A stretch of DNA of 64,000 bases from a virus. Below are positions 7,276 through 15,249 of the stretch, piece by piece. A model generated the notes under the pieces. It was not told where the DNA came from. It saw nothing but the letters and a program-made list of their open reading frames with translations, and did no database searches. How positions within the stretch are numbered: the first letter of the stretch is position 1; every line of letters starts with the position of its first letter. The stretch spans positions 59,466-123,465 of IMG/VR virus record IMGVR_UViG_3300011113_000491, one strand, 5' to 3'. A program made the translations under genes and the position numbers.

Positions 7276-7375
7276 GGGGTGGGACCCCATTTTCTAATAT
7301 CACTGTTGTGTGACGCGAGCTCGGCGTGACGCGAACCCCCACGAAACCCCTACGATTCCCTGCACAAACGAAACA

Positions 7376-7407
7376 ACCCCCGCACCACTCTCACATGGTA
7401 CGGGGGT
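7376..7407 (-). terminator. Intrinsic terminator
   Basis: On the minus strand ACCCCCGTACCA and TGGTGCGGGGGT pair as a long stem, followed by TTGTTT. It ends the operon finishing at 7430. Confidence 0.7.
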
Positions 7408-7429
7408 CGATGATGACGACGCGCTGTAG

Positions 7430-7825
7430 TTAGTCTGCGCCGTTCGGTGTCTCGTCGGAATCGTTGGGAATCGTTGGCGTTTCGGCACAGCGACGACAGA
7501 TGATCTTCCCTTGTGAATCATGCTTGGCGAAGGCCTTGCCGAATGCACCACCACAACGGGAGCAACGGCACAGATTCACCTTGGATTGATGGGGTTCTGG
7601 CGCACCATCGATCATGGCCTTCATCGTCTCCCAGTCGATTGGAATGACTTGAATGCCAGTGGATTCGAGCTCACGAGTCCATTCGTTCCAGTTGCGTTCC
7701 TCGAGCTGATCACGATTGAGGGGAAGGGCATTACGCTTGGATGGCCATGATTCGTTGATGCGCCGAAGCATGGCAATGAGAATCCACATGTCGGTGATGG
7801 GGGCAGGCAGTGTAGGCATACTCAT
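7430..7825 (-). CDS. Zinc-ribbon protein
   Basis: The 131-residue product has a C-terminal four-cysteine zinc ribbon (CSRCGGAFGKAF ... IICRRCAE) after a helical N-terminal half. The ATG at 7825 has GGAGG upstream and forms a TAATG overlap with the upstream stop. It is probably a small nucleic-acid or protein-binding regulator, but no family is recognised. It lies at the left end of the GC-rich island and is followed by a terminator. Confidence 0.7.
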   Translation of the reverse strand: MSMPTLPAPITDMWILIAMLRRINESWPSKRNALPLNRDQLEERNWNEWTRELESTGIQVIPIDWETMKAMIDGAPEPHQSKVNLCRCSRCGGAFGKAFAKHDSQGKIICRRCAETPTIPNDSDETPNGAD

Positions 7826-8040
7826 TAGCGAGCCCTCCGATTGCAGCGTTCGGCACGGCGCAGGTTCTCGGTGTCCGTTGCCGAAACCATTACGATTTCG
7901 GGGGCGGTCTTGTGGTACCAGTCCATGAATCCGATGGGGGAACGAACGCGGGAGCACTTCACGCAGGTCGTAGTGGTGGGAATGGCATCGAGCCTGCCTT
8001 TCGGAATGTCGATGCCGCAGGTGTCGCAGGTCTTGGTCAT
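7825..8040 (-). CDS. Small C4 zinc-finger protein
   Basis: The 71-residue product begins MTKTCDTCGIDIPKGRLDA and has a second Cys pair in TTCVKC, giving a CxxC-x17-CxxC finger similar in style to TraR/DksA-type or ribbon fingers. The remainder is basic. The start at 8040 has AAGGA upstream; longer in-frame starts run through the small membrane-protein gene. It overlaps the next gene by one base. Confidence 0.7.
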   Translation of the reverse strand: MTKTCDTCGIDIPKGRLDAIPTTTTCVKCSRVRSPIGFMDWYHKTAPEIVMVSATDTENLRRAERCNRRAR

Positions 8041-8045
8041 TGTAG

Positions 8046-8156
8046 TTAGTCCTTGATTACAGAGAGAAAGAGAGAAACGGTCATCACGAACAGCGCAGCC
8101 CAGGCGCAGATGATGAATGACCACATGAGAAGAGCGAGAATCTGAAGAAGTTCCAT
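8046..8156 (-). CDS. Single-pass membrane microprotein
   Basis: A 36-residue product beginning MELLQILALLMWSFIICAW, with one hydrophobic segment over most of its length and a charged end (VIKD). Its stop is five bases before the start of the zinc-finger gene, whose ribosome site lies in the same stretch, so the two are probably co-translated. It may be an inner-membrane lysis or superinfection factor; there is no direct evidence. Confidence 0.55.
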   Translation of the reverse strand: MELLQILALLMWSFIICAWAALFVMTVSLFLSVIKD

Positions 8157-8186
8157 GAGTGTTGAGTTTCCTAGTGAAGTTGAGAA

Positions 8187-9131
8187 TCAGACGCAATCGT
8201 TGTACTGCTCGGTGTGCCAGCGGCCTGCACGGGCCACACGGACATGGTTGCAGACATAGTGCCAACCGAAGTCGATGCAGACGGTGTGCCAACGGTTGCC
8301 GAAGCGCCACCAGCCGACATTGCCGTAGTGGAGGTCACCACCACCACGAATGAGCCCATGCTTACGCATCGTGGCGCCCTTGGGAATCGGGCGAAGCTCG
8401 CCGTATTCCATCTTATCGATGGCATTCACGGTGATGGAGTTGTCCCGAGGCGATCCACGCAGGTCGAGGTGGCGCAGGGCCTTCACCCAGCCTTGCATTT
8501 GCATACTGAACCCTGCCCACTCATCGCGGTCGTTGCCGTCGCGTTCGATCTCATCCAGCATCATGCCGAAGTGAGTGCCGATCAGGCGAATGTCCTTGCC
8601 CGTCAACGAAGGAAGATCGGTGGGGCGAGGGACGAGCCGACCCCTGTAGTTGTCGATCTCACGCGCCATGTTGTCGTCGCCGTAGTAGGCCATCATGCAC
8701 TCCATCAGCGATCCCGAACCCGAAGCATCACGCTGACGGTCGGTCATAGTGATCGCCACGCCAGTCTGATAGCCCCACAGAACATCGAGGCGATTGCGAC
8801 TGGTGCCGGTGGGCTTACCGATGAGCTCGAAGCGCACCATACGATGCACAGGCGGGGCCAAACGGGCCTTGTACGCCTGACGCTGACGCCACCACGCAGC
8901 ATACGCATCCTGCGGGTCTTGACCAGTGAGCTTGATGCCGAACTGGTGCGGGTCACAGACCTTCGCATTGTTGTCGAAGTACTGCGCCTGGGCGCCGTTC
9001 GAGCTGTTCTTGAAGACGCGACGCCACATGGAGTTGGTGAGGAGGTAAACATCGACCATGCCGTAAACACGGTCACGGTACGAGCGAACGGGAGCGATAC
9101 GGGGAAACACCGACGAGAGACGAGAGAACAT
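8187..9131 (-). CDS. Unknown protein with kinase-like C-terminal motif
   Basis: The 314-residue product is not recognised over most of its length (WRRVFKNSSNGAQAQYF, AAWWRQRQAYKARL, LMECMMAYYGDDNMAREID). Near the C-terminus it has GGGDLHYGNVGWW followed 12-15 residues later by VCIDFG. This resembles the catalytic loop and metal-binding DFG of aminoglycoside-phosphotransferase/ABC1-type kinases (GDLHxGN, IDFG). No convincing N-lobe lysine is identified. A later start at residue 25 is possible. It is followed closely by the membrane microprotein. Confidence 0.65.
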   Translation of the reverse strand: MFSRLSSVFPRIAPVRSYRDRVYGMVDVYLLTNSMWRRVFKNSSNGAQAQYFDNNAKVCDPHQFGIKLTGQDPQDAYAAWWRQRQAYKARLAPPVHRMVRFELIGKPTGTSRNRLDVLWGYQTGVAITMTDRQRDASGSGSLMECMMAYYGDDNMAREIDNYRGRLVPRPTDLPSLTGKDIRLIGTHFGMMLDEIERDGNDRDEWAGFSMQMQGWVKALRHLDLRGSPRDNSITVNAIDKMEYGELRPIPKGATMRKHGLIRGGGDLHYGNVGWWRFGNRWHTVCIDFGWHYVCNHVRVARAGRWHTEQYNDCV

Positions 9132-9182
9132 GAGTGTGAGAGATCCTGTGTGAGAGAACGGGAAGAACGATGAAAGAGACGA

Positions 9183-9575
9183 TCAGACGGCGTAGAGCCA
9201 GCGGTTCTGGCCACGCCACGTATTGGCGCCGTCGATGTACTGGGTGATGGCATTGCGGACCACGATCAGGAAGTCCACCATGTCGGTGTCGGGTTCCAGC
9301 ACATATTCGGCGATCACATTGCGATCAGCGCCGCTGCGGGTGACATACCAAATCTGGTAGGTCTTGCCACCGCGGAAGATCGTGCCGCTGCATTCGAGCC
9401 AGCCCCACACATACGAACCAGCGCCTTGCAGGCGCACGGCGTATTCCATGTTGCGGACTTCCTTCGGAGTGGCGTTGATCACGACGCGGTCGGCGCCGCG
9501 GATCAGACAGGGGCGAAAGCCCTCGCGGGGCGCGGAAATAAGAATGGTTTCAAGAGTCATCATCATGGGGGTCAT
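9183..9575 (-). CDS. Hypothetical protein
   Basis: The 130-residue product begins MTPMMMTLETILIS. It looks like an alpha/beta protein with aromatic-rich strands (AGSYVWGWLECSG, TYQIWYVTR) and a C-terminal helix. It is not recognised. The ATG at 9575 has a G-rich ribosome site; ATGs at 9566, 9563 and 9560 are alternatives. Its upstream region (9626-9682) carries the same repeated boxes as the CobS/CobT-like intergenic region, suggesting shared control. Confidence 0.6.
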   Translation of the reverse strand: MTPMMMTLETILISAPREGFRPCLIRGADRVVINATPKEVRNMEYAVRLQGAGSYVWGWLECSGTIFRGGKTYQIWYVTRSGADRNVIAEYVLEPDTDMVDFLIVVRNAITQYIDGANTWRGQNRWLYAV

Positions 9576-9971
9576 TCTACAGACCCCCCTCCCCCGTGTC
9601 AAGCCGGCATAACCCCAGTCGGCACAAGGACTTACGGCATTTATGGGGATTTTCCCCGCGTGATAGTAACCAGTTATCGGACGTACTTTCCCCTCACCGT
9701 TGTCTTTTTACATCAAACGGCAACAGTGCCCAATCAAACCGTGATAGTACATTCAGATACTTGGTGTCGATTTGACAGTCTCAAATACGCTGCACCAAAT
9801 GAAACAGGGACTGCCCCTTGGAGGCAGCCCCTGAAAGTATTCACGGCACTTGATCTTCTAGAGCCAAGGTTAGAGAGAGCGCCGGCGACACTATGTGCCG
9901 CTTTCCCATCGTCTAGCGTGGGCGGGATAATTTGGTATTGTCACCCCCTGTTAGCACCGCAGAGTAGGCAC
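9576..9971. promoter_or_regulatory. Intergenic regulatory region with repeated boxes
   Basis: No gene is seen in these 396 bases. AAGGACTTA lies at 9626-9634, CGTGATAGTA at about 9660 and again near 9739, and TTATCGGAC at 9674-9682. An inverted repeat at 9805-9833 (CAGGGACTGCC / GGCAGCCCCTG) could end the transcript of the gene at 9972. Confidence 0.65.
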
Positions 9972-10178
9972 TTACGCCAAGCGGATGCCGCCAGTGCGCC
10001 CACGGACAAACATCACACGGGCGCCGAAATGCGCGACCAGAGATCGGCGGACATCATCAGACTTCATGCCGTATTGTGCGGCAAGGTCCTTGAGAGTCAC
10101 GCGCTGGCCTCCATTGACGGCGGTTTCGAAGGCAGCGAAGTCGATCTTGGTGCTATTGGGATTCATGGTAGTGGTCAT
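9972..10178 (-). CDS. Small winged-helix/HTH DNA-binding protein
   Basis: The 68-residue product begins MTTTMNPNSTKIDF. It has a helix-turn-helix-like core (VTLKDLAAQYGMKSDDVRRSL) followed by a short strand pair (ARVMFVRGRTGGIRL), as in small winged-helix regulators. GAAAGGAAC precedes the ATG. It has its own strong sigma70-type promoter, unlike its neighbours, so it may be an early regulator acting on the repeated boxes of the island. That target is inference. Confidence 0.65.
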   Translation of the reverse strand: MTTTMNPNSTKIDFAAFETAVNGGQRVTLKDLAAQYGMKSDDVRRSLVAHFGARVMFVRGRTGGIRLA

Positions 10179-10202
10179 ATTGTTCCTTTCTTGAACACAC
10201 AT

Positions 10203-10231
10203 AGTATAGAACAGAGAGAGGTATAAGTCAA
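10203..10231 (-). promoter_or_regulatory. Sigma70-type promoter
   Basis: Minus strand: TTGACT (10226-10231), a 17-base spacer, then TATACT (10203-10208). It reads into the HTH gene starting at 10178. Confidence 0.75.
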
Positions 10232-10502
10232 GAGAGTAGCAGCGTATTTGTTGAAACGGCAGCACATTTCTGAGTGACTCAGTTTCCCTGGATCGGCATT
10301 AGAGATCTCACGGCATATCACAGCCTCATGGCAAAGTGCCTGTGAGAAGTGGTGGGCACTGGCTTAGACTGCTCAAACGGCAAAGCCTTCTCAACACCCC
10401 TCAAAGCCCCCTCTATTTTCCCTCATTTCGTCTACACGCCCCACACTCCCCCATCCATCAACACTCCTCCCCACCCCATTCAATATACCCTCTAGAAACA
10501 GA
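10232..10502. other. Gene-free stretch
   Basis: I see no convincing gene here. The sequence becomes C-rich and low in G on the plus strand around 10380-10490, with repeated CCCC and CACTCCCC runs. Confidence 0.4.
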
Positions 10503-10533
10503 AAACCCCATTGGCGTGAAACCAATGGGGTTT
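10503..10533. terminator. Bidirectional intrinsic terminator
   Basis: AAACCCCATTGG and CCAATGGGGTTT form a hairpin. On the minus strand it follows the gene ending at 10557. Confidence 0.8.
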
Positions 10534-10556
10534 GTATACGATTCTGTGCTGTGTGT

Positions 10557-12170
10557 TCAGTCCTGCTCGTAGTGTTCTGCTATACCTCTTTCTCTCTTTC
10601 GAGCCTGTGAAGCTGCGCGCCGGGCAGCAATGTAACCGGTTTCTGCCTCGGCCTTCAGACCTCGCTCCCTTCTGCTGACTCCGTATTCCTTGGTATTGGC
10701 GGCATCGATCTTGGAGTACATCAGACCTATAGCTTTAGTCGGCAACCCAAGGCGTTCGGCTGTTGTGTATCTTATGTCAGGAACCCCATCCGGGCCGATA
10801 ACATCGCGTTCGCGAGGCGTGAGTCCGCCGCGCCCAAAGCGCCGGCCGCGCCACCACTCATCGCGCTTTACCCTATATTGGTGATCTCTGGTGTCTGGCG
10901 TGCCTTGTTTCCTCGCTCTCGCCGCTGCCAAATCTACGAGGCTCGCTGGAATCCCTGCGGCGTGACCTTCCCGTGCAGTTCTTTGTGCAAGAGTCCCGGC
11001 GACTTTGGATCTGTCTAGTTTCTCATCTAGTCTCTGCTTGTAGTGGTCTTTCAAGGTCTCCTCTAGTCTACGGCGTGGCTTGAAGAATGGAGGTTTTTTC
11101 GCCGCTTCAGCACCAGGCGCGAGCTTCGGCACTTGTTGGGCCGATCTTGCTACATTCTGTAGTCCTTGATATGCTGACTGGACACTCGCAGAGGCTCGTT
11201 GCCCCTCCTCTTGTGCTTTGTGGAGGTCAAACTGACCTCCGACGCGGTCGCCCGCGTTGCTCACGGCGAGCGTGGTAGCGAGGCCAAGCGCCGCTACCGC
11301 TCTCGGCGATATGTGATGGCCGTGCAGCGTATCGGTATCGCGTGGATTCAATCCGGTTTTCCGGCCTCGGCCGTCCGTCCGTACATAGGGTACATACTCG
11401 TCCGCTTTCTTGTCGATGGCACCACTGATCCGACCGACCGCTGTTCTTATCTTGTCTGTTATTCTTCCTTCATTCATATGAGGATCTTTTAGTATCTTTG
11501 GTTTTGGTTTATGTGCTTCTAGACTCCGTTTGTACTTCTCTGAATCCTTTGGTCCGCTATGCACGGTTGGATCAAATGGCGGCTTCTTCGGACCGGTATG
11601 TACGGTTGGGTCTGGTTCACCCTTCTCTGGCATCTTCATCTCATTCATCATTTCTCGTAGTGTGTTCTCTAGACTCATTTCATCTCTCCTTTGTTTATTA
11701 TTTATACTTCTATCGATCTGTCGTAGTTCTTGCTTCTTGTCCATTGCTGCTTTGTTGACGACATTTGGTGTCAACAATCCACGACCCGTGAGTGCCATCG
11801 TACCAGCCAGAACCCCTGCGGCGATTCGTTCTAGTGATGCCCTGACTGCATCTGATCTCTTGAGTCGGGCGGACCTTTCTTGTCTGTAGGTTTGAAGCCA
11901 TTGCGTATCCCGTGGATTGCTGGTCTCTGTTTTCTTCCACCGACCGCGATGGCCTGGTGTTTCTGATCCATCAGGCATGATGCCTTTGATGATGGGGTTT
12001 GTGGTCTCTCCCCTTCTCCCACCAAACCTCTCGACCGTCTTATCCCAGGCTCTACCAAAGGCGCGTTTGTTTCTAGCAAACCTCATGTCTAGAATCGACT
12101 GTCGTTTTTGTGATCTCCGCAGAGAGTCTAGGATTCCTTCATTCAGTCTCTGCTTGTAGTGTTCTTTCAT
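10557..12170 (-). CDS. Modular predicted internal head protein with nested start
   Basis: The full product has 537 basic residues and no recognised enzyme domain. Its N-terminus MKEHYKQRLNE before Gly and a near-copy about residue 375 (LKDHYKQRLDE before Lys) resemble targeting peptides with L-x-E sites. A third, LREMMNE, follows an internal ATG at 11678. It also has a repeated DPTVHTGPKK / DPTVHSGPKD unit and hydrophobic Ala/Gly stretches. The internal ATG has its own TATAAATA (11699-11706) and AAGGAG, so a second in-frame 373-residue product is likely. It looks like fused, separately processed modules. It lies in the GC-rich island. Confidence 0.72.
   Translation of the reverse strand: MKEHYKQRLNEGILDSLRRSQKRQSILDMRFARNKRAFGRAWDKTVERFGGRRGETTNPIIKGIMPDGSETPGHRGRWKKTETSNPRDTQWLQTYRQERSARLKRSDAVRASLERIAAGVLAGTMALTGRGLLTPNVVNKAAMDKKQELRQIDRSINNKQRRDEMSLENTLREMMNEMKMPEKGEPDPTVHTGPKKPPFDPTVHSGPKDSEKYKRSLEAHKPKPKILKDPHMNEGRITDKIRTAVGRISGAIDKKADEYVPYVRTDGRGRKTGLNPRDTDTLHGHHISPRAVAALGLATTLAVSNAGDRVGGQFDLHKAQEEGQRASASVQSAYQGLQNVARSAQQVPKLAPGAEAAKKPPFFKPRRRLEETLKDHYKQRLDEKLDRSKVAGTLAQRTAREGHAAGIPASLVDLAAARARKQGTPDTRDHQYRVKRDEWWRGRRFGRGGLTPRERDVIGPDGVPDIRYTTAERLGLPTKAIGLMYSKIDAANTKEYGVSRRERGLKAEAETGYIAARRAASQARKRERGIAEHYEQD
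11678..11706 (-). promoter_or_regulatory. Internal late promoter and ribosome site
   Basis: TATAAATA (11699-11706), AAGGAG (11686-11691) and ATG (11676-11678) are in ideal order inside the long reading frame. They start a 373-residue in-frame product beginning MSLENTLREMMNE. Confidence 0.75.
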
Positions 12171-12217
12171 AGCAACAGCATTCTCCAGTCATATGTATGC
12201 CTGCGAACACACCGACG

Positions 12218-12229
12218 CGCGTGATAGTA
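12218..12229 (+). promoter_or_regulatory. CGTGATAGTA box
   Basis: One of six copies of CGTGATAGTA, all on the plus strand and all intergenic within the GC-rich island. Others lie near 9660, 9739, 16658, 20194 and 21911. Its role is unknown. Confidence 0.5.
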
Positions 12230-12246
12230 CAGCGTGGGTACAAAGA

Positions 12247-12267
12247 AACCCCGCGCATGGCGGGGTT
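12247..12267 (-). terminator. Intrinsic terminator
   Basis: Minus strand: an AACCCCGC/GCGGGGTT hairpin followed by TCTTT, ending the operon that finishes at 12301. Confidence 0.75.
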
Positions 12268-12300
12268 CGTTGCGAGTTGAGATGTCATCCGATGGGCGTC

Positions 12301-12864
12301 CTAGTCCACCCGCAGGACTACGGATGGATCCATCCGCAGGGTCTGCATGAGCTCCGTGACAAGGAACCCGCCGGGCCCGAATCCCTTCTGTGCCTCATTC
12401 ACCGAGTCATACCACACTACTGCGTCGTTGATGATGAGCCATTGCCAGATGAATCGTCCTAGTTCTAGGGACGGCGTGATCGGTGAGCTAGGCTTCATAA
12501 TCAGGATCGGTTGTTCTGCCCCATAGCGTACAGGTACTCGGTCACACCCAGGCCGTGCCATGTACACGGAGTATGAGCTCGCGGCCGCAGAATCCGTTGG
12601 AACCCATGTCACGCATACACAGTTCTCCGGGATCAGGGAGAACTTATACAAACATGGGCGCGAGTTCCAACGAAACCAAAAGTTCCCGATTGAATCCGAA
12701 CCATACCCAGGCGGATTGAACATACTGGGGCGATTGCCGTTCAAACGAACTCCAGTCCAACGACACCCGAGCTTGTCCAGTCCAATCGACGCCAGCATCT
12801 TCGTGTCCCCCGCGACAACCGCATCCACGATCATCTCATCCGAGAACGATTCAAGTGAAGTCAC
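12301..12864 (-). CDS. Hypothetical protein
   Basis: The 187-residue product is not recognised. A short helical start (MTSLESFSDEMIVDAVVAGD) precedes a beta-rich, aromatic body (IGNFWFRWNSRPCLYKFSLIP, CVCVTWVPT). It uses a GTG start that overlaps the upstream TGA, with GGGAGG at good spacing, so it is coupled to the gene at 12861. Confidence 0.6.
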   Translation of the reverse strand: MTSLESFSDEMIVDAVVAGDTKMLASIGLDKLGCRWTGVRLNGNRPSMFNPPGYGSDSIGNFWFRWNSRPCLYKFSLIPENCVCVTWVPTDSAAASSYSVYMARPGCDRVPVRYGAEQPILIMKPSSPITPSLELGRFIWQWLIINDAVVWYDSVNEAQKGFGPGGFLVTELMQTLRMDPSVVLRVD

Positions 12865-13298
12865 ACCGAGCCTCCCATCGAACGGATGCGGGACTCAAGC
12901 ACGGCGACCTTGGACTCAAGGTCAGCGATCTTCTTGGTCATCGCATCCGCACTGGCCGCACAGGCGTTGGCAAACTTGGTTGCCGACTCCAAGTCCATGT
13001 TGAGCGAGTCCACACCGGCAAGCAGGGACAGGGCATCCTCGCCGTCTTGGAAGTACCCTGCCTTGCGAAGGACATCGATCTCCCCCTTGGCCTTCATCAT
13101 CTCGTTCAGGTTCTTGAGGTCGAGGCGGATGTCGGGACGAACGGTCTTGGCATCCACGGCATCGATCTCGTCGTTGAACACCTCGTCCAACGATTCCTCC
13201 GTGGGGAACAGGAGGAGGGCGCCTTCGTTGGGGGTGATGGTTTCGTAGGTCTGTCCGTCAGAGAACACGATGATTGCGATGGTTTCGTTGTTGGTCAT
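12861..13298 (-). CDS. Hypothetical protein with C-terminal coiled coil
   Basis: The 145-residue product starts with beta strands (TIAIIVFSDGQTYETITP), continues with acidic and Leu-rich helices, and ends in a heptad-like coiled coil (MTKKIADLESKVAVLESRIRS). It is not recognised. AAGG lies upstream of the ATG. It is probably an oligomeric partner of a neighbouring protein. Confidence 0.65.
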   Translation of the reverse strand: MTNNETIAIIVFSDGQTYETITPNEGALLLFPTEESLDEVFNDEIDAVDAKTVRPDIRLDLKNLNEMMKAKGEIDVLRKAGYFQDGEDALSLLAGVDSLNMDLESATKFANACAASADAMTKKIADLESKVAVLESRIRSMGGSV

Positions 13299-13335
13299 GT
13301 TGTACCTTGTGTTGGGGGTGAAAGAGGAAGAAGAA

Positions 13336-14643
13336 TCAGGCGTTCATTGCGTAGTTCGACACACTCACCGAACTCGGCATCGGCGTGGTCGTGGGAGGAG
13401 GGCCAGGGATGAAGTGACCGTTACTCGCCACATTGCTGATGTACTGCGGATCGATGACGATGGTACGAGTCTCAAGCAACTTGGTCGCCTGCGTAGCCCG
13501 CTGGGACCACTCGACACGCGCAGTAGCAGAACTGTACACAATCGAAGCGTTCAGCAACCGAAGCGCCTTCTTGTAGTCAGAGTCCATCCTCATCTGCGGG
13601 CCACCGGTCTCACGCGGCCGGCGGTGTTCGCCTCGGCGCCGCATAGCAGGAAGCGCACACCCGTAGTTGTTGCGCGACGGGTTGCCGCACAGTTCCACCG
13701 AACGAACCTTGACGAGATCTCCGGGAACGCCAGACATCTGAATCTGTGGGATGAACACATGGACGCGAAGGCCGATGTCACCTGCGGCAGTCGCAGATGC
13801 GTACCTGCAACGCTCATCGTCCAGCGCCGAGTCCCCGGCGGTGAAGAAGCTCTGCTGAACACCAGCAAGCTCGCGCGTCACCAACACATGGGCGGTCATG
13901 CCCGATGCGTGTGCCAGTTCAGACTGATCGAAGCAGTAGGTCATTGCACTGGCGATCAGGAAGTCGTAGTTATGCACGAAACTGTCGGGGCACATGACCT
14001 TGGACCAGTCCTTCTCGGTGAAGTCGTTGGGCAGGGCCTCAAGTTCCCTACGGTTGGGATTCAGTTCAAAGTCGATGACCTGGAGGTTGTTGAGACTGCG
14101 GATCACACTGCTCATGTCCGCGCGAAGGCCAGGAGTCCACGACCAACGACCGTGTGCCGGAGCGAGGTTCCATCGTGCGCCGATGGACTTGAAGTAGTTG
14201 TTCATTTCCTCGTCGTACCCACAGGTCTTGAGCACCAAGGTGGGCATTCCCTCCTGCGGAAACCGATTCAACTCGCTCCAGGCGGTGTAGTCGTTGACGA
14301 CGATGCCGCTCACGAGGCCGTCATTGTACAGAGACATCTGCACATCCTTGGCGAGCTTGTCCCACTTGGAACGGAGGATGACGAAGGTTCCGAGTTCTTC
14401 CATGAACGATGCACCATGAGCCTTCACGCGCTCACGCAGCTTCTTTGACTCGCGGGTGCGGAAGGGGACATGGATCGTGACGGCGACCGGACGCTCGTAG
14501 AACTTCCTTTCGGAGATGGGCTTGTCCGAGTCGCTGATGGCGAGGTTGAGTGCTTCCAGGCCTGCAACGCTTCCATGAACTGAAGCGGCAACGCCGAGGG
14601 TTTGGTAGACTGACGAGAGTTCGATTTGATTGAAGATGACCAT
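13336..14643 (-). CDS. Large hypothetical protein of the GC-rich island
   Basis: The 435-residue product is not recognised as a whole. Residues about 145-175 (YDEEMNNYFKSIGARWNLAPAHGRWSWTPG) resemble the small DUF5710-type element with K.LGA.W......W. The C-terminal part is Arg-rich and then Pro/Thr/Ser-rich. A basic segment near residues 60-75 (FRTRESKKLRERVKAHG) could bind nucleic acid. It is followed by the coiled-coil gene, probably in one operon. Confidence 0.6.
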   Translation of the reverse strand: MVIFNQIELSSVYQTLGVAASVHGSVAGLEALNLAISDSDKPISERKFYERPVAVTIHVPFRTRESKKLRERVKAHGASFMEELGTFVILRSKWDKLAKDVQMSLYNDGLVSGIVVNDYTAWSELNRFPQEGMPTLVLKTCGYDEEMNNYFKSIGARWNLAPAHGRWSWTPGLRADMSSVIRSLNNLQVIDFELNPNRRELEALPNDFTEKDWSKVMCPDSFVHNYDFLIASAMTYCFDQSELAHASGMTAHVLVTRELAGVQQSFFTAGDSALDDERCRYASATAAGDIGLRVHVFIPQIQMSGVPGDLVKVRSVELCGNPSRNNYGCALPAMRRRGEHRRPRETGGPQMRMDSDYKKALRLLNASIVYSSATARVEWSQRATQATKLLETRTIVIDPQYISNVASNGHFIPGPPPTTTPMPSSVSVSNYAMNA

Positions 14644-14733
14644 GAGATGATTCCTGAAAGAGTGCGGACGATTGAAACGGGAAAGGTGAGTAACGGCGTT
14701 AGCCGATACCCACCGAGTAGGAGGTGTGATGGA

Positions 14734-15201
14734 TCAGAGGCCGGACAGGGCGCCGGGGCCGGACAACTTGGCAAGGCGGCGGAGGAAGTCGGCCTTACGC
14801 TTGCCCTTGAGCAGCACTGCCACGCTGACATAGTTGCTGCCCTGCTGACCCTGCTCCGTGTAATCCACGGCAGCGTCACCGCGCGTAGCGAAGATGCCGC
14901 GGAAGGTGGGCATCTTGTTCATCTGCTTGCGGAGTTCGCGGATGAAACGCTCGTCCGTGTAGATGAGCCCGTGACGCTGAATGTCCCAGTCCTTCTTGGT
15001 GAAGTACACGCGGAAGGCGACATACAGATCGTCGTTGTGGTAGTCGGCAAGGAGCTCCCCATCGTTCGGGAAGATGTAGTCCAGTTCGATGCGACGGATG
15101 GTGATGGTGCGGATCGACTCCGACCACAACCCCTTGCCGTCGGTCGTGCAGACGATGGGGGTCTTGAGAGGGAACGAGATACGAGTAGTAGTGTTGGTCA
15201 T
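14734..15201 (-). CDS. Hypothetical protein
   Basis: The 155-residue product is alpha/beta with aromatic strands (LYVAFRVYFTKKDWDIQRHGLIYTD) and a basic helix (KGKRKADFLRRLAKL) near the C-terminus. It is not recognised. AAGGA lies 12 bases before the ATG. It follows the CobS-like gene on the same strand with a 48-base gap, so it may be in that operon. Confidence 0.6.
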   Translation of the reverse strand: MTNTTTRISFPLKTPIVCTTDGKGLWSESIRTITIRRIELDYIFPNDGELLADYHNDDLYVAFRVYFTKKDWDIQRHGLIYTDERFIRELRKQMNKMPTFRGIFATRGDAAVDYTEQGQQGSNYVSVAVLLKGKRKADFLRRLAKLSGPGALSGL

Positions 15202-15249
15202 GTTACTGATGATCCTTGTGTTGAGTGTGCGAGAGAAAGAAACGAACGA

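Noticed and set aside
8214-9173. Long plus-strand open frame (319 codons) opposite the gene at 8187-9131
   Set aside because: It is the antisense of a gene with ordered motifs; GC-rich DNA often leaves such frames open. No ribosome site or recognisable protein.
13270-14448. Long plus-strand open frame opposite 13336-14643
   Set aside because: Arg/His/Val-rich antisense translation with no recognisable segment; the minus-strand gene fits the operon.
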